Source: Clostridium sp. CAG:1024
GTDB taxonomy: Bacteria; Bacillota; Clostridia; Christensenellales; CAG-138
Assembly (NCBI GenBank): GCA_000432015.1
Contig: HF985532.1
Span: 3,204 to 12,883 of the forward strand
DNA length: 9,680 bases
Reading direction: 5' to 3'
Shown here: piece by piece, positions 8,601-9,680 of the stretch
Layout of the letters: every line of letters starts with the position of its first letter
Numbering within the stretch: position 1 is the stretch's first letter
Translations under genes and position numbers: made by a program
The notes under the pieces: model-generated
The model's database searches: none
Told to the model about the DNA's origin: nothing
Seen by the model: only the letters and a program-made list of their open reading frames with translations

Positions 8601-9487
8601 GCGTTGCCCCACGCCATAAAGCAGTTCAGGTCTGTAGAATGCCCGACAAAGACCAGCGACAGGATCACGCGAAGCAGAAGCGCCCCGGCAAGGATCACAT
8701 ACAGCTCCATGCGCGGATGCGCCGGCGCAAGCAGCATATCCGCTTCATAGCGGAACACCCGTCCATGCAGGATCGAATACAGCGCGGCGACCGCGATCGT
8801 TACGACGAGCATCCAGATCAACGCCGCCGCCCCGTCGTCGTCGGCGGCGGTCTGCGCCGTTTCGCCGGATGCGCCCGCTGTTACGCCCTTCGCTTCCTCA
8901 AGAAGGATGAGCTCGCCGTCCTCCGGAGCGTCCGCCTTGCGCATGTCAACGCCGGAAAAGCTCGCGCTGCCTGCGGCCTGCTGCCCGTATCCCCCGAGAC
9001 GCAGCGCCACGCGAAGGCTGTCCTGTCCGGGCGCGGTCTTTACATAGAGCGTGATCCGCTGCCAGTCTGTCGTACCGAACACGGGCTCGGAGTAGCAATA
9101 GACGCCGTCCACGCTGTAATTATCAATGGAAACGGTCGCCCCGAGTTCGCCCCGCACCGATTCCGTGCAGACATTCGCCCGAATACGGTACACCGTTTCC
9201 GGCTGCACCGCAACGCTTTGAACGAGGCGCGTATCGTTGCTCACGAAATTCGTGATCTTCACATACGCCGTACCGTCCGCATCGCAGAGCTCGACGGCAG
9301 CGGCGTCGTCGTCTTCAATATACGTAACAAGTTCCCAGCCCGCAGGAAGCGTCTCACTCGCTGCGGTCAAGGAAAAATCCGAATTATAAAGGAGGTTTTC
9401 CTCCGAAGCAGTGTCGCCTTCCGCGAGCGAAGCTGCCGGCAAAAGCAGGCAGAGCAGCAGCGAAAGCACGAGAAAAACTCTACGCAA
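5651..9487 (-). CDS. Tandem GT-C membrane glycosyltransferase: carbohydrate-binding-like domain + Gpi18-like module + PMT (GT39-like) module
   Basis: The protein is 1278 residues from a TTG start. A signal peptide (1-22, ending AASLA) leads to an exported beta-rich domain (about 31-185; NLLYNSDF, PAGWEL, YRIRANV, DWQRITLYVKT) resembling CBM4/9-type jelly rolls, then an acidic linker and a membrane helix (223-240). Module 1 (about 260-665) is multi-spanning and COG5542/Gpi18-like: HSTDLNCF (283-290), DYPPGYMYILW (313-323), NPAGMYISGAWGQIDS (384-399), KPQAL (431-435) and HERYLFP (578-584). A basic cytoplasmic linker follows. Module 2 (691-1278) is PMT-like: helix 701-720, a beta-rich insertion (about 722-830), the Asp-Glu pair D859/E860 in YFDELYHARTAYEHL, HPPLGK (881-886), FDFMHFTQTRIATIDVY (941-957), ASKW (1001-1004) and a late YHFFATVPFLL. 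Such enzymes transfer sugars from polyprenyl phosphate to acceptors outside the membrane. The TTG at 9485-9487 is chosen for AAGAAGGG 6 bases upstream and the immediate signal peptide. GtrA follows with an 11-base overlap. Donor and acceptor are unknown. Confidence 0.9.
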   Translation of the reverse strand: MRRVFLVLSLLLCLLLPAASLAEGDTASEENLLYNSDFSLTAASETLPAGWELVTYIEDDDAAAVELCDADGTAYVKITNFVSNDTRLVQSVAVQPETVYRIRANVCTESVRGELGATVSIDNYSVDGVYCYSEPVFGTTDWQRITLYVKTAPGQDSLRVALRLGGYGQQAAGSASFSGVDMRKADAPEDGELILLEEAKGVTAGASGETAQTAADDDGAAALIWMLVVTIAVAALYSILHGRVFRYEADMLLAPAHPRMELYVILAGALLLRVILSLVFVGHSTDLNCFMAWGNAMLNGGPAAFYTSGMFADYPPGYMYILWLMAWIGKTLGLSYGSAGYVLLFKLPATIADLAAGYFIYRLARKQGISEAFALILAGLFAINPAGMYISGAWGQIDSLLSLLLVLACYLFCTEKRILAGAVYGLAILMKPQALMLGPLLAVAYVYGIFGPQWKKRLADTLLAVCAAVAVILALSYPFRSTQAWDWLIQKYVSTAGSYAYASIEAFNVPALLGANWAPVTRTVLGISFRAWGTVFIVLAVALSGLAYCRSAKTRPGALYLSGAFMIAMIFTFGHYMHERYLFPVLLLLLMAYLLERDRRILLCFGGFTVSILLNVLAAMYIVDHRNARGSLYNAVTRAGAALELLVFLYLAYVTFQILIRNRIVLPEKTPKRKAAESSAPRMILPDGPGEHRLRYTKRDRVILGALVFVYGIVALTNLGTLNAPETYWQTETLGETVTVAFDGEREVSEYWVYCNIGDPATKHSGTMLLRAGDFETTYEQIYDNMFRWQRFDAAFTADRVELTLYSGRLKLNEIAFIDAEGKPIPAHVVEPEGSQAALLDEQDTVPERPSYYNGMYFDELYHARTAYEHLHNLRPYENSHPPLGKLLIMLGVAIFGMNPFGWRIVGALFGIAMLPVLYAFGKRMLKNTNYAFLLTALFAFDFMHFTQTRIATIDVYAVFFILLMYYYMYEYIQMNFFTDGLSKTLRPLALSGVFFGVGAASKWICFYAGAGLAVLFFVSLGTRYREYSEALADGTKSERKATGVFFQYALKTLLWCVLFFIIVPVTIYFLSYTPYYIYEAGQRTGSYGLSDMVKTCWSYQDFMFSYHSGLNATHPYQSSWWQWPFTLRPMWYAFSSSANGQISTLTASGNPAVWWVSTIGAIVLLMQRCSGKIKPDRALQVICLGVLANYLPWVLVPRCTFIYHFFATVPFLLMATVYALAKWEEREPRIKWVKWVWLGVAILLFVLLYPGISGLWIPRSWALILKKLPGGALMYGA
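9422..9487 (-). other. Predicted signal peptide of the tandem GT-C protein
   Basis: Residues 1-22 read M-R-R, then a leucine/valine-rich core of about 15 residues, then PAASLA before EGD. This is a basic n-region, hydrophobic h-region and an A-x-A-like cleavage site (S-L-A). Cleavage after residue 22 would place the beta-rich domain outside the membrane, with the helix at 223-240 as the next anchor. It also supports the TTG start, since upstream in-frame codons would add about 20 residues before the basic n-region. An uncleaved anchor is possible. Confidence 0.75.
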
Positions 9488-9493
9488 AAACAA

Positions 9494-9501
9494 CCCTTCT
9501 T
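9494..9501 (-). promoter_or_regulatory. Ribosome binding site for the GT-C gene
   Basis: AAGAAGGG on the minus strand lies 6 bases before the TTG at 9485-9487. It decides the start: another in-frame TTG at 9491-9493 would leave almost no spacing, and no ATG or GTG is available near the signal peptide. A TTG start with an imperfect Shine-Dalgarno suggests moderate translation of this large membrane protein. Confidence 0.7.
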
Positions 9502-9517
9502 TACTTAGGATGCAATC

Positions 9518-9547
9518 ACTATAGCACAAGTCGGCAGAAAAAGGCAA
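9518..9547 (-). promoter_or_regulatory. Predicted sigma-A-type promoter for the GT-C/gtrA/comM/dprA/topA/trmFO operon
   Basis: On the minus strand TTGCCT (9542-9547) and TATAGT (9518-9523) are separated by 18 bases, and the -10 is preceded by TGC, an extended -10 element. Transcription would start near 9511, leaving a leader of roughly 24 bases that holds only the ribosome binding site, with no room for a riboswitch. The -35 begins directly after the yraN stop codon. No terminator separates them, so readthrough from yraN may also feed the operon. Confidence 0.6.
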
Positions 9548-9680
9548 TCAGGCAGTGAACGCGTCCGGAAGATGCCGTATCATGCCGCTGCCGAGATATA
9601 CTTCCACAACGTCAAAGCGCACGGGTGATTCCATAAGCCCTGATTCTTCGAGATATGCCGTTGCCGCCGTGACGAGGCGC
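9548..9680 (-). CDS. yraN: YraN family (UPF0102) protein, C-terminal end
   Basis: Only the last 43 codons and the TGA (9548-9550) are in the window. The visible tail has the YraN C-terminal pattern: RLVTAATAYLEESGL, then SPVRFDVVEVYL, then IRHLPDAF before the stop. UPF0102 family members typically end in a helix, then PVRFDVV and IRH..NAF, as here. The family has a restriction-endonuclease-like fold and is a putative nuclease of unclear role. It is commonly found just upstream of yifB/comM and dprA in Bacillota, which agrees with the neighbours here apart from the inserted glycosylation genes. The catalytic part of the protein lies outside the window, so its integrity cannot be judged. Two of its 43 codons are TCA, a codon absent from several longer genes in the window. 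Confidence 0.88.
   Translation of the reverse strand, partial: RLVTAATAYLEESGLMESPVRFDVVEVYLGSGMIRHLPDAFTA

Noticed and set aside
5651..9487. GT-C gene as two genes joined by error
   Set aside because: The frame is open across the linker with no internal start signal or Shine-Dalgarno noted there, and codon use is uniform on both sides. Misassembly cannot be excluded from sequence alone.
5873..9508. Plus-strand open frame of 1211 codons opposite the GT-C gene
   Set aside because: It is a mirror of the GT-C gene with highly charged, low-information translation, and the minus-strand protein has clear motifs throughout.
9488..9547. Upstream in-frame TTG (9545-9547) as start of the GT-C gene
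   Set aside because: It would place about 20 non-signal residues before the signal peptide, lies within the proposed -35 element and has no suitable ribosome binding site.
9488..9547. Terminator or riboswitch between yraN and the GT-C gene
   Set aside because: No GC-rich hairpin followed by a T-run is visible in these 60 bases, and the space is taken up by the promoter and ribosome binding site.

Overview
The window is a GC-rich piece of bacterial chromosome with every gene on the minus strand, so transcription runs from right to left. The gene content and order point to Bacillota, most likely a GC-rich Clostridia lineage. The evidence is a folate-dependent TrmFO-type tRNA methyltransferase and the order yraN, comM/yifB, dprA, topA, trmFO, a common housekeeping cluster in that phylum. 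This placement is inferred from the proteins; no rRNA or other direct taxonomic marker is present.

Layout in the direction of transcription: the 3' end of a yraN-family gene (9680-9548); a 60-base gap with a good sigma-A-type promoter; a 1278-residue membrane glycosyltransferase (9487-5651); a gtrA-family membrane protein (5661-5188, overlapping it by 11 bases); a comM/yifB AAA+ ATPase (5181-3658); dprA (3650-2493); topA (2471-369); and the 5' part of trmFO (376 to the window edge, overlapping topA by 8 bases). Gaps inside the operon are 21 bases or less and most Shine-Dalgarno sequences lie within the preceding gene, so the six genes from the glycosyltransferase to trmFO look like one translationally linked operon. 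I saw no intrinsic terminator, RNA gene, insertion sequence, repeat array or CRISPR. No stretch over 300 bases lacks a gene.

Two functional blocks are interleaved. The first is DNA and RNA housekeeping: ComM and DprA handle single-stranded and recombining DNA, including in natural transformation; TopA relaxes negative supercoils; TrmFO makes m5U54 in tRNA; YraN is a putative nuclease-fold protein. The second is an envelope glycosylation pair inserted between yraN and comM. Its large protein joins a signal peptide, an exported beta-sandwich that looks carbohydrate-binding, a Gpi18-like (COG5542-type) GT-C module, a second extracytoplasmic beta domain and a complete PMT-type (GT39-like) GT-C module. 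Its partner is a GtrA-family protein of the kind associated with moving polyprenyl-phosphate sugars across the membrane. This tandem GT-C enzyme with its GtrA partner is the most interesting content here. Donor, acceptor and product cannot be read from the sequence.
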